A DNA stretch of 64,000 nt from Chitinophaga cymbidii (GTDB taxonomy: Bacteria; Bacteroidota; Bacteroidia; Chitinophagales; Chitinophagaceae), in assembly GCF_007992715.1 (NCBI RefSeq), contig NZ_BKAU01000001.1, positions 1,240,001 to 1,304,000 of the forward strand. Reading direction: 5' to 3'. Numbering within the stretch: position 1 is the stretch's first letter; each line of letters begins with the position of its first letter. A program made the translations under genes and the position numbers. Shown piece by piece: positions 29,608 to 36,666 of the stretch. The notes below the pieces were generated by a model that was not told where the DNA came from, did not search any database, and saw nothing but the letters and a program-made list of their open reading frames with translations.

Positions 29608-29721
29608 CTATTCTTCCACCTGCAAAATTGATTTCTTCTCATCGATCACATAAGTATTGGACCACTTCGCGGCCATTTCGAGATTCACTTCATTGGATAG
29701 AAGATGTTCATTTGATTCCAT
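29608..29721 (-). CDS. Possible 37-residue small protein
   Basis: An ATG-started frame of 37 codons, polar and acidic (starts MESNEHLLSNEV, ends SILQVEE), sits in the 261-base gap between PUL 2 and the coiled-coil gene, on the opposite strand. No family is recognised, no strong promoter was seen, and such a frame can arise by chance. It is listed because it is the only coding candidate in this gap; it could equally be the remnant of a longer gene. Confidence 0.25.
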   Translation of the reverse strand: MESNEHLLSNEVNLEMAAKWSNTYVIDEKKSILQVEE

Positions 29722-29796
29722 AGGTAAAGATTTAGGTAAACTAATGTACTATTTTATTTCGATGGATTTATTGACGTGCGCATTTCGTCATTTTGT

Positions 29797-29828
29797 TTTG
29801 GTGGCGTTTAGCGGAAAAAATACCTTCG
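29797..29828 (+). promoter_or_regulatory. Promoter of the coiled-coil gene (-33 TTTG, -7 TACCTTCG)
   Basis: TTTG at 29797-29800 and TACCTTCG at 29821-29828 are separated by 20 bases, the spacing expected for the Bacteroidota housekeeping sigma factor. TACCTTCG differs from TAnnTTTG at one position. Transcription would start near 29835, about 15 nt before the ATG at 29850. Confidence 0.5.
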
Positions 29829-29849
29829 TGAAATTTTAAACTTTTTTTT

Positions 29850-30296
29850 ATGGTAGAAGCACAAATTTTACAGGAGATACTTGGTTATACAAGATCTCTG
29901 GACTCGCGGATGACTTCTTTAGAATCGAGAATGACATCTTTGGAATCAAATATGACGTCCTTAAATGCGACGGTGATTGCTTTAGATGTAAAGGTGACGG
30001 CTTTGGATGCGAAGGTGAACGATCTGGATGCAAAGGTGATGGCTTTGGATACAAAGGTGATCGCGCTGGATGCAAAAGTGACAGCATTGGATGCGAAGGT
30101 GAACGATCTGGATGCAAGAGTGAGTTCCCTGGAAACAAAGGTCTTTTCTCTCGACCAGCGGCTTTCAATACTCGAAACAACGGTCGACAACAGATTCAAC
30201 ATTGTTGACAGCAAACTCGACGTAATTGAAAAAAAGATGGACCAGGTAAACAAGTGGATTCCCCTGGAAAACACTGAACTACTCGCCGCCAGATAG
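29850..30296 (+). CDS. Heptad-repeat coiled-coil protein of unknown function
   Basis: The 148-residue product is almost entirely one coiled coil. From about residue 15 to 125 it repeats a seven-residue unit of the type VxxLDxK, with V/M at heptad position a, L at d, D at e and K at g, so a parallel dimer or trimer held by e-g salt bridges is expected. There is no signal peptide. At the DNA level the units are 21 bp, and a block recurs 84 bp apart (30003 and 30087). The C-terminal 30 residues (VEKKMDQVNKWIPLENT-like) depart from the pattern. Promoter and terminator flank it as a single-gene unit. The function is not inferable; oligomerization or a molecular ruler is possible. Confidence 0.7.
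   Translation: MVEAQILQEILGYTRSLDSRMTSLESRMTSLESNMTSLNATVIALDVKVTALDAKVNDLDAKVMALDTKVIALDAKVTALDAKVNDLDARVSSLETKVFSLDQRLSILETTVDNRFNIVDSKLDVIEKKMDQVNKWIPLENTELLAAR
30003..30117 (+). repeat. 21-bp heptad-encoding repeats with an 84-bp duplication
   Basis: Within the coiled-coil gene a stretch of about 30 bases beginning ttggatgcgaaggtgaacg occurs at 30003 and again at 30087, exactly four 21-bp units apart. Intervening units are variants. This indicates expansion by unequal exchange in whole heptads, which keeps the frame and the coiled-coil register. Confidence 0.7.
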
Positions 30297-30324
30297 ACCC
30301 ATGAATACAACCCCACAAAATATT

Positions 30325-30353
30325 AACCTTACCAGCAACGGTAAGGTTTTTTG
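30325..30353 (+). terminator. Intrinsic terminator of the coiled-coil gene
   Basis: Perfect 9-bp arms (AACCTTACC at 30325-30333 and GGTAAGGTT at 30340-30348) around a 6-base loop, followed by a T-run. It lies 28 bases after the coiled-coil stop. It also argues against the long frame that would start the AraC gene at 30301, because the hairpin would lie inside it. Confidence 0.9.
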
Positions 30354-30396
30354 TTACCCCGGCGCCTCAATAATTTCGTTAATTTTAACAGCCATC

Positions 30397-31164
30397 ATGA
30401 AAATTGAAAAATTCACGCCGTCCGCTGCATTGACGCCCTTCGTCAGGGAGTACATGATCATTGAAAGTGACCATGAAACCTCCAGCAAAACAATCCCTGA
30501 CACTTCCCTCGTCATGTCTTTCCGCTACAAGGGCGGCATACAGCCGGGGGAAAGCAGCGGCATGCTGCCGGCCGGCGTTGTATCCGGTTTAAGAAGGTCC
30601 GGCCGTGCGTTCCACTACGACGGAGACACGGCCAACCTGCTGGTGATCCTGCGCGAAGGAGGGATCAGCGCTTTTACCAGGATGCCGGCGCATGAATTAT
30701 TCGAACAAAGCATCACTTCCGAAAACCTGTTCCCGGCATCTGACGTGGCTGAAATACTGGAGCGCCTGGCGGAAGCCCCCGGCCATCCGCAAAGAATCCG
30801 GATCATCGAATCGTTCCTGTTTAAAAAAAGCATCGCCCGCAGGGAAGATCTGCTGATCGACACCGCCGTTCAGCGCATCCGCCAGCACAGCGGGCTCCTG
30901 CGGATCAGGGACCTGAGCGCTTCCCTGTACATCAGCCAGGACGCTTTTGAAAAACGCTTCCGGGCGCGTGTAGGTGCCACGCCCAAGCAATACGCCTCCA
31001 TCGTTCGTTTGAGAAACCTCATCCGCAAACATACTTCGTATCCCTCCCTGACGGAAGCATCCTATGAAGCAGGATATTTCGATCAGTCCCATTTTATCCG
31101 TGACTTCCGGCTGTTCACCGGGCAAACGCCGGGGGATTTCTTCCGGGAACAGCGGTTCTGGTAA
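30397..31164 (+). CDS. AraC-family transcriptional regulator
   Basis: The 255-residue protein starts at the ATG at 30397 (MKIEKFTPSAALTPFV), downstream of a terminator. The N-terminal domain (VREYMIIESD, PDTSLVMSFRYKGG) is the DUF6597-like ligand or oligomer domain common in Bacteroidota; the C-terminal 100 residues hold two HTH motifs (RIRDLSASLYISQDAFEKRFRARVGATPKQYAS; SLTEASYEAGYFDQSHFIRDFR). It is followed by the SnoaL-ABM gene in the same direction, which has its own promoter-like box, and is a plausible regulator of it. Confidence 0.9.
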   Translation: MKIEKFTPSAALTPFVREYMIIESDHETSSKTIPDTSLVMSFRYKGGIQPGESSGMLPAGVVSGLRRSGRAFHYDGDTANLLVILREGGISAFTRMPAHELFEQSITSENLFPASDVAEILERLAEAPGHPQRIRIIESFLFKKSIARREDLLIDTAVQRIRQHSGLLRIRDLSASLYISQDAFEKRFRARVGATPKQYASIVRLRNLIRKHTSYPSLTEASYEAGYFDQSHFIRDFRLFTGQTPGDFFREQRFW

Positions 31165-31231
31165 ATTGATCCGTTCAGGCATGATCCCCGGGATCAATGA
31201 TTTTTTACAATTCTCCGCCCCCCAACGCCGG

Positions 31232-31239
31232 TAATTTTG
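31232..31239 (+). promoter_or_regulatory. -7 box (TAATTTTG) upstream of the SnoaL-ABM gene
   Basis: Exact TAnnTTTG match 12 bases before the ATG at 31252, giving a leader of only a few nucleotides. No convincing -33 element was found. Confidence 0.4.
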
Positions 31240-31251
31240 TAAAAAAAACAC

Positions 31252-32034
31252 ATGAAACCACTGATCATGGCAATGCTCCTCATGCCCGGCGTAACAGCGG
31301 CACAGACCGGCGATAACAGGGAAACCGTACGCAGGCTCTACGAAGAAGCCCTCAACAAAAGGAACTTCATCTTACTCTCCCAATTCATATCGGAAGATTA
31401 CACCGGCCCCAAGGGACTAAAAGGCCCCGCCGGCTTTGAAGCGCCCGTTGCCGAGCTGATAAAAGCCCTCCCGGACGCGCAATGGAAAATTGAAGAACTG
31501 ATCGGCGAAGGCGACAAAGTAGTTGTTAAATGGACGATACAGGGCACGCAAACCGGGCAGTTCCGGGATATCCGCCCCACCGGGAAAACCGTCTCCAACA
31601 CCGGCATCGGCATTTACGCATTCAGGAACGGCAGGATCACCGCCACGGAGGTGCACACCGACCGCCTGGGGTTCCTGCAGCAACTGGGCGTGCTCCCCCA
31701 GCCCGGCAACCCGCCGGCCAACAAGGTGAGCTTCATCGACAAGTTCATTGTACCCGCCGGCGCCCGGAAAGAATTTTATGAAAGAATGCGCATCAACCGC
31801 GGTTTCATCCGCACCCTGCCGGGTTTTATGGAAGATGCCGCCTATGAGCAGGCGGACGGCCAGGGAAACACGGTCATCGTTACCGTAGCGCACTGGATCA
31901 GCGCCGAAGCGGTAGACAGCGCGAAAAAAGCGGTGCAGGACTTTTACCGGGAGCAGGGATTCGACATGCCCGCCATGCTGAAAAGGCTCAACATCACGCT
32001 GGAACGCGGGCTTTACAAAGATTTGAAGGACTGA
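31252..32034 (+). CDS. Secreted SnoaL-like ester cyclase fused to an antibiotic-biosynthesis-monooxygenase-like domain
   Basis: The 260-residue product has a signal peptide (LIMAMLLMPGVTAAQT), a SnoaL-like alpha+beta barrel (about 24-145: VRRLYEEALNKRNFILLSQFISEDYTG, GDKVVVKWTIQGTQTG, GRITATEVHTDRLGFLQQLGV) and a second domain (about 155-250: KVSFIDKFIVPAGARKEFYERM, VTVAHWISAEAVDSAKKAV) with the ABM ferredoxin-like pattern. Both families bind small aromatic or polyketide-like molecules in many organisms, but SnoaL-fold proteins are functionally diverse. The combination is uncommon and a periplasmic small-molecule role is inferred. It overlaps the convergent VOC gene by 22 bases. Confidence 0.75.
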   Translation: MKPLIMAMLLMPGVTAAQTGDNRETVRRLYEEALNKRNFILLSQFISEDYTGPKGLKGPAGFEAPVAELIKALPDAQWKIEELIGEGDKVVVKWTIQGTQTGQFRDIRPTGKTVSNTGIGIYAFRNGRITATEVHTDRLGFLQQLGVLPQPGNPPANKVSFIDKFIVPAGARKEFYERMRINRGFIRTLPGFMEDAAYEQADGQGNTVIVTVAHWISAEAVDSAKKAVQDFYREQGFDMPAMLKRLNITLERGLYKDLKD

Positions 32035-32435
32035 TAGTTCAGCACCCAGTGATTCCCGAACCTGTCCGTCAGGTAGCCGAACAGCGCCCCCCAGAAATTG
32101 AGCTGCAGCGGCTGCACCTGCCGCCCGCCCCGCGACAGCTTCACATAGCGGTCGCGGGCTTCCCTTTCGCTGGCGCAATGCAGCATCAGCGACACCGCAT
32201 TTCCCTTGACCAGCCCCTCTTCGCCCACGATGTCGGTCGCCATGATCGTGAAATTATCCTTCTTCAACGTTGCATGCAGCACGATATTCTTCATCGTCAC
32301 CGGCATATCATCTTCAAATAAAAACGATTCCCCGATCGTCTGAAAGCTCAGCTCACCGCCCAGGCAGTCCCGGTAAAAATGCATCGCTTCGCGGCAATTT
32401 CCATTAAAGGTCAGGTATACACAGATTTGCTTCAT
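32013..32435 (-). CDS. VOC-family (PhnB/glyoxalase-like) protein
   Basis: The 140-residue product starts at the ATG at 32435 (MKQICVYLTFNGNCREAMHFY). Typical features are CREAMHFYRDCLGGELSFQTIGE, the middle strand pair (NIVLHATLKKDNFTIMATD) and the ending FGYLTDRFGNHWVLNY of the PhnB/3-demethylubiquinone methyltransferase-like branch. Such proteins bind a metal or a small ligand in a paired beta-alpha-beta fold, and many have no known substrate. It is convergent with and overlaps the SnoaL-ABM gene at the stop codons, and divergent from the GlxA-type regulator. Confidence 0.88.
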   Translation of the reverse strand: MKQICVYLTFNGNCREAMHFYRDCLGGELSFQTIGESFLFEDDMPVTMKNIVLHATLKKDNFTIMATDIVGEEGLVKGNAVSLMLHCASEREARDRYVKLSRGGRQVQPLQLNFWGALFGYLTDRFGNHWVLNYQSFKSL

Positions 32436-32494
32436 GTTCAGGTACTTAAAAAGAACGATGCCGGCAAAAGCGTTCGCAGCGACATTTGATACTG

Positions 32495-32502
32495 CAAACT
32501 TA
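32495..32502 (-). promoter_or_regulatory. -7 box (TAAGTTTG) upstream of the VOC gene
   Basis: Exact TAnnTTTG match on the minus strand, 59 bases before the ATG at 32435, giving a leader of about 50 nt. A -33 element is not evident. Confidence 0.3.
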
Positions 32503-32605
32503 CCCCTGATACGGCTTCCCGCTGCTGTGCAGATACGACATTTACAGGGTGTTTTACGACAGCCCTTTTTATTATATTTACAGTATGAAGCCGGCATCAA
32601 CGGCT

Positions 32606-32676
32606 CCATCAGACCCGTAGAAAATAAACATGGGCCTGATGAAATAACATTCCATCAGGCCCATAGAAAATAAATA
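32606..32676. repeat. Paired direct and inverted repeats upstream of the GlxA-type regulator
   Basis: A 25-base segment at 32606-32630 recurs with three mismatches at 32652-32676. Between them ATGGGCCTGATG (32630-32641) is the exact complement of CATCAGGCCCAT (32653-32664), forming a 12-bp perfect stem with an 11-base loop. The element ends 8 bases before the ATG at 32684. It may be a self-binding operator of the regulator or a translation-affecting hairpin. Confidence 0.7.
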
Positions 32677-32683
32677 TGAACTA

Positions 32684-33655
32684 ATGAAGAACGTATCCAT
32701 TCTTGTTCCGGAAAGCGCGGCAATGTCCGTTATATCCTGCTCGCGCCACATGCTTACGGTTGTTAACAAATTCCTGGAAGATGAGGGCAAGGACCCGCTG
32801 TTCGATGTGCAGCTGGTAGGAGAAAAAGAAAAAATGCAGCTGAAGGACGGCATGTTCTTCGTGCAGACGGACAAACTCCTGAAGGATGTCGAAAAAACAG
32901 ACCTTATCATTATCCCGCCACTATATGGCGATCTTGCGGAAGGTATCGCCGAAAATAAAAATATCTTCCCCTGGATCGTGGATCAGTATAACAAAGGAGC
33001 GGAAATCGCTTCCTGCTGCCTGGGCGCGTTTTTGCTGGCGCCAACGGGACTGGTGAACGATAAAAAGTGCTCCACGCACTGGGGGTTCATCAATGAATTC
33101 AGGGAAATGTTCCCGGAAGTGAATGTGGTGGACGGCAGCATCGTGACCGAAGAGAACGGCATCTATTCCAGCGGGGGCGCCAACTCCTTCTGGAACCTGC
33201 TGCTGCACCTGATCGAGAAGTATTCGGACAGAGGCACGGCCATCCTGGCCGCCAAATATTTTGCGGTGGACATCGACCGCAGCACGCAGGCGCCTTTCGC
33301 GATCTTCAAAGGCCAGAAATCCCATAAGGACGATGTGGTCATCAAAGCGCAGCACCTGATCGAGAATAACATCGATGAAAGATTTACCATCGACATGCTG
33401 GCGGATAAATTCAACGTAGGCCGCAGAAGCTTTGAGCGGCGGTTCAAAACAGCCACCAACAACTCCGTCATGGAGTACATCCACCGCGTAAAAGTGGAAG
33501 TAGCGAAGCGCAGCTTTGAAAGCAGCCGGAAAAATATCAATGAAGTGATGTACGACGTGGGTTATACGGATACAAAATCATTCCGCATCGCATTCAAAAA
33601 AGTAACCGGCCTCACGCCGATCGAATACCGGAACAAGTATAACAAGCTGGCATAG
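32684..33655 (+). CDS. GlxA-type transcriptional regulator (DJ-1/PfpI domain plus AraC HTH)
   Basis: The 323-residue protein has an N-terminal DJ-1/PfpI-like amidotransferase fold (about 1-190) with the elbow EIASCCLGAFLLAPTGL and a GIYSSGGANSFWN block, followed by an AraC-type double HTH (FTIDMLADKFNVGRRSFERRFK; INEVMYDVGYTDTKSFRIAFKKVTGLTP). The cysteine at the elbow is present, but in this family the domain acts as a sensor rather than an enzyme. The upstream repeats at 32606-32676 are candidate self-operators. The divergent VOC gene is a possible target. Confidence 0.93.
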   Translation: MKNVSILVPESAAMSVISCSRHMLTVVNKFLEDEGKDPLFDVQLVGEKEKMQLKDGMFFVQTDKLLKDVEKTDLIIIPPLYGDLAEGIAENKNIFPWIVDQYNKGAEIASCCLGAFLLAPTGLVNDKKCSTHWGFINEFREMFPEVNVVDGSIVTEENGIYSSGGANSFWNLLLHLIEKYSDRGTAILAAKYFAVDIDRSTQAPFAIFKGQKSHKDDVVIKAQHLIENNIDERFTIDMLADKFNVGRRSFERRFKTATNNSVMEYIHRVKVEVAKRSFESSRKNINEVMYDVGYTDTKSFRIAFKKVTGLTPIEYRNKYNKLA

Positions 33656-33660
33656 CCGCA

Positions 33661-34338
33661 TCAGGCATCGATCCTTGCCAGCTCAATGATCCCCTTTCCA
33701 TCCACCACCTTTTTATCGTATGGATTGAACACCACCGAGATCATGGCCTGGCCCAGTTCTTCCAGCGTACAGAAGCCGTTGGGATATAAAGCCCTTCCCG
33801 CGGGAAACAGCCAGGTAATGTAGTTGTAAAATTTGTGGGTGTTGGACAAACCTTTGATAGGCTTGATGAATCCGGGCCTGAAGGCGTATACGTCCCGGAA
33901 CGGCAGCTTCATCAGGTCATTTTCTGTTTTCCCTTTCACCCTGGCCCACATGCTTCTTCCTTTCTCGCTGCTGTCCGTTCCCGCCCCGGAAATATAACAG
34001 AAGGTCATATCCGGGTTCAGCCGGCTTAAAGTACTGGCTACGTGCATCGTCAGCGTATAAGTCACCTTGAAATAATCCGCTTCTTTCATACCTACAGAAG
34101 AAACCCCCAAACAGAAAAAGCACGCATTATAACCGGCGAGCTGCGGTGCTATGGCGGAGATATCGTAAAAATCGGGGTGAATGATCTCTTTTAATTTGGG
34201 ATGGGTGATGCCGAGCGGTTTCCGGTTGATGATCAGCACGGCTTCCACCTGTGGATGCCGCAGGCATTCATGCAGTACGCCTTCGCCCACCATGCCTGTA
34301 GTACCGGTGATAATGGCTCTTATTGCTGGGTTGCTCAT
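33661..34338 (-). CDS. NAD(P)-binding epimerase/oxidoreductase (HTATIP2/NmrA-like short-chain fold)
   Basis: The 225-residue product opens with a Rossmann glycine motif (AIITGTTGMVGEGVL) and has NAFFxLG-like FFCLGVSSVGM, FCYISGAGTD and FRPGFI segments of the atypical SDR class that includes Oxidoreductase HTATIP2 homologues. The YxxxK catalytic pair is not obvious (WARVKGKTE occupies that region), so binding or regulation rather than catalysis is possible. It is convergent with the GlxA-type gene, five bases between the stops. Confidence 0.82.
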   Translation of the reverse strand: MSNPAIRAIITGTTGMVGEGVLHECLRHPQVEAVLIINRKPLGITHPKLKEIIHPDFYDISAIAPQLAGYNACFFCLGVSSVGMKEADYFKVTYTLTMHVASTLSRLNPDMTFCYISGAGTDSSEKGRSMWARVKGKTENDLMKLPFRDVYAFRPGFIKPIKGLSNTHKFYNYITWLFPAGRALYPNGFCTLEELGQAMISVVFNPYDKKVVDGKGIIELARIDA

Positions 34339-34389
34339 CTGGATATTTTCCTGAAATTTACGCTGGTTTTTCTGAAAAATAACCTGGTG

Positions 34390-34614
34390 CTAATGGCTGA
34401 CCCCGGACGCAAACCGCAATCCCCGCTCCGCCAGCGCTTCCCGCAGCTGTATGATCGTACCGGGACCAATGCCGTGCAGTACGGCTATTTCCGCCTCGGT
34501 CACTTTCGTCAGCTGGTCAAGCCGTTTGTATCCGGCATGATGCAATGCCCGCACAGCCGGATTGGGCAAGCGCGGCGGGAGGATCGTTGTAGCTGGATAA
34601 ACACTGTTTTTCAT
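34390..34614 (-). CDS. Small helix-hairpin-helix DNA-binding-type protein
   Basis: The 74-residue product contains the pattern LPNPAVRALHHAGYKRLDQLTKV followed by IAVLHGIGPGTIIQLREAL, an HhH motif (GIGP) like that of the RNA polymerase alpha C-terminal domain. Stand-alone proteins of this type are common in Bacteroidota and presumed to bind nucleic acid. A -7 box lies five bases before the ATG, suggesting an almost leaderless mRNA. Confidence 0.82.
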   Translation of the reverse strand: MKNSVYPATTILPPRLPNPAVRALHHAGYKRLDQLTKVTEAEIAVLHGIGPGTIIQLREALAERGLRFASGVSH

Positions 34615-34618
34615 GATC

Positions 34619-34626
34619 CAAACTTA
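34619..34626 (-). promoter_or_regulatory. -7 box (TAAGTTTG) of the HhH gene
   Basis: Exact TAnnTTTG match on the minus strand ending five bases upstream of the ATG at 34614. A TTTTG lies 16 bases further upstream, closer than the usual 19-21. Transcription would start at or within a few bases of the start codon. Confidence 0.4.
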
Positions 34627-34726
34627 CCCCCATCTGTTAAAACAAAAGCGGCGTAAAAATGACAATCTCAGGGTACTTTGCGCCATCAGTGCGCATCTCC
34701 CGGGAAAATGAACGATATTTAAGGAG

Positions 34727-35305
34727 ATGAGTACGGCACAATTATCCTTGTTCGGAACGGATGCCATACCGGCTGCGCGCAGCCGGTGCGACTACTTCAT
34801 ACTCATATCCCCGCCGCAAAAGATCATTGCAAAAGTCGCCGCAAAGAAAAGATCGCTGAACAAAACGGTGCCGGCCGGCGATGAGAACCTCCGTTCCATT
34901 GCGCACATCTCGCTGTACAGAATGCTCGTACCGGAAAACGACGACCTGGTCCTTCTCAAACTCCGCCGCGCGCTGGCGCATTTATACCGGTTCACCGTGC
35001 GGCTGAACGGCGCGGAGCTGTTTATGCACGGGCGCAGCAAGGTATCCCTCGTGCTGAAAATAGAAAATCCCGAACCCGTACGTATGATACATGCGTTCAT
35101 AGCGCGTGAGTTCAGGACTTCCAAAAGTATAACGCCCCATCTGACCATTGCCCGGAATATTCCTTCACGGTATGCTGAAAAGATCCGTTTGCAGGATTTT
35201 CAGCTGTATGATGAATTTCTGTGCGAAAAGATCACGGTACTAAAAAAGACCGACGGGCAGGAATATTTTTCCGTGCTCCTTGACATTCCCCTCCGTCAAT
35301 ACTGA
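34727..35305 (+). CDS. 2'-5' RNA ligase-family protein (2H phosphoesterase superfamily)
   Basis: The 192-residue product carries the two H-x-T/S-x motifs that define the superfamily: HISL at 60-63 and HLTI at 138-141, each followed by an aromatic or basic residue. The core is preceded by a 20-residue polar leader (QLSLFGTDAIPAARS). Members are RNA ligases or cyclic phosphodiesterases; the substrate is unknown. A purine-rich AAGGAG abuts the ATG. Its 3' end overlaps the convergent PUL 3 gene by ten bases. Confidence 0.85.
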   Translation: MSTAQLSLFGTDAIPAARSRCDYFILISPPQKIIAKVAAKKRSLNKTVPAGDENLRSIAHISLYRMLVPENDDLVLLKLRRALAHLYRFTVRLNGAELFMHGRSKVSLVLKIENPEPVRMIHAFIAREFRTSKSITPHLTIARNIPSRYAEKIRLQDFQLYDEFLCEKITVLKKTDGQEYFSVLLDIPLRQY

Positions 35306-36663
35306 TCATCCAGACCGAACACCGGTTTCCTGTTCAGCCAGCGCCCCCGTGTGAAGTCGGGGATATACTGCACCGCGCCGCCTTCGGCAACCGACTGTTC
35401 GCTCAGCGGTGTGATGGCGTACCAGGTAGCCAGGTCGTATACGTCCAGCGCGTAGGGCGCGCCGCGTTTTACGCTTTCTACGAAAGAGTTGATCACGTAC
35501 CAGTCCATTCCGCCATGCCCTGCTCCGGCAGCGTCTTTGGAATAGCGCTTCCAGAGGGGATGATCGTATTTGTCCAGGTAGCTGTCCGCTTTCTCCCAGG
35601 TATGCGGCTTGCTTTTGCCTTCCACGTAAATGGATTGCTGATCGTCCATCCACAGGCCGTTCGTGCCCTGCACCCGGAAGTTCAGGGAATAGGGGCGCGG
35701 GGAATTGGTATCGTGGGAGAGGATGATCGTTTCGCCGTTGCTGGTCTGGATAAGGGTGCTGACGATATCGCCGAGCTTGAAGCCGACCTTCGCATTCGGA
35801 TGATCTTCGCCGCCGTGGTCCACAATGTATTTGTGCAGGCCGCGGGATTTGGTGGCCATCGATGTAAGCGTCATCAGGCGGTTGCCGCGGTTCAGGTTGA
35901 TGAGGTTCCCCACCGGCCCGAGGCCGTGCGTGGGATAAAGATCGCCGTTGCGGTGCACCGAGTGATTGGTACGCCAGCGGGCTTCTGACAGCGCTTTCTC
36001 GCCAAATTCCACGCCACCGCCGTAATACTGTTTGCCATTGTTGAATTTCACTTCGCGGAGGTCATGCTGGTAGCCGCCCTGCAGGTGGATCAGCTCACCG
36101 AACAGCCCCTGCCGCGCCATATGCAGCACCGCCATCACATCACGGCGGTAACAAACGTTTTCCATACCGAACAGCGGAACGCCGGTGGCTTCGCTGGTGT
36201 TCACCAGCTCCCAGCATTCCTGCACGTCCGCCGCGCCACATACTTCCACCGCGGGCGTTTTGCCGGCTTTCATGGCGGCTACGGCCTGGATGGTATGCCA
36301 TTCCCAGGGCGTGGCGATGATCACGGCATCCACATCATCGCGCTTCAGGAGATTGTGAAAATCTTCGGGGCCGTTGGTGTATTCCGCTACTTTCTTTGTT
36401 GCGCCGTATGCCTTGGCAATGTATTCCCGTGCAATAGGAAGCGTGTACGCCGTATCCGGGTCCGCGATGGCTACTACCTCAACATCGTCGCGGCGCAGGC
36501 AGAGATCGAGGTGCCCGAGGCCCCGCGCACCCACGCCGATCAGTCCGATCCTTACTTTCGCCTTCTTTTCAGCGGCAAACATTTTCGCCGGCGTTTGCAG
36601 CAACGAAAGCCCGAGGCCCGCCGCTGCCGTGTCCCTGATAAATTTCCTTCGTTTCATCATCAA
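35296..36663 (-). CDS. Tat-exported Gfo/Idh/MocA-fold protein, GH109-like
   Basis: The 455-residue protein starts with a twin-arginine signal (MKRRKFIRDTAAAGLGLSLLQTPAKMFA). A Rossmann domain (VRIGLIGVGARGLGHLDL) follows, with IIATPWEWHTIQAVAAMKAGK and VEVCGAADVQECWEL in the usual places. The later blocks HGGMDWYVINSFVESVKRG and DVYDLATWYAITPLSEQSV match the GH109 subgroup, where NAD-dependent alpha-N-acetylgalactosaminidases occur. It is the last gene of PUL 3, three bases after the acetyltransferase-like gene. Its signal suggests export already folded with the nucleotide. Oxidation of another sugar remains possible. Confidence 0.85.
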   Translation of the reverse strand: MMMKRRKFIRDTAAAGLGLSLLQTPAKMFAAEKKAKVRIGLIGVGARGLGHLDLCLRRDDVEVVAIADPDTAYTLPIAREYIAKAYGATKKVAEYTNGPEDFHNLLKRDDVDAVIIATPWEWHTIQAVAAMKAGKTPAVEVCGAADVQECWELVNTSEATGVPLFGMENVCYRRDVMAVLHMARQGLFGELIHLQGGYQHDLREVKFNNGKQYYGGGVEFGEKALSEARWRTNHSVHRNGDLYPTHGLGPVGNLINLNRGNRLMTLTSMATKSRGLHKYIVDHGGEDHPNAKVGFKLGDIVSTLIQTSNGETIILSHDTNSPRPYSLNFRVQGTNGLWMDDQQSIYVEGKSKPHTWEKADSYLDKYDHPLWKRYSKDAAGAGHGGMDWYVINSFVESVKRGAPYALDVYDLATWYAITPLSEQSVAEGGAVQYIPDFTRGRWLNRKPVFGLDDQY

Positions 36664-36666
36664 CGA

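Noticed and set aside
29890-30130. Regular repeats that might be a CRISPR array
   Set aside because: The 21-bp units are contiguous, lack unique spacers and encode a regular coiled coil in frame.
29850-30296. Coiled-coil protein as phage tail fibre or surface adhesin
   Set aside because: No signal peptide, no membrane anchor, no collagen or trimeric-autotransporter motifs and no phage genes around it.
32013-32034. Frameshift at the overlap of the SnoaL-ABM and VOC genes
   Set aside because: Both proteins end with normal family C-termini; it is a simple tail-to-tail overlap.
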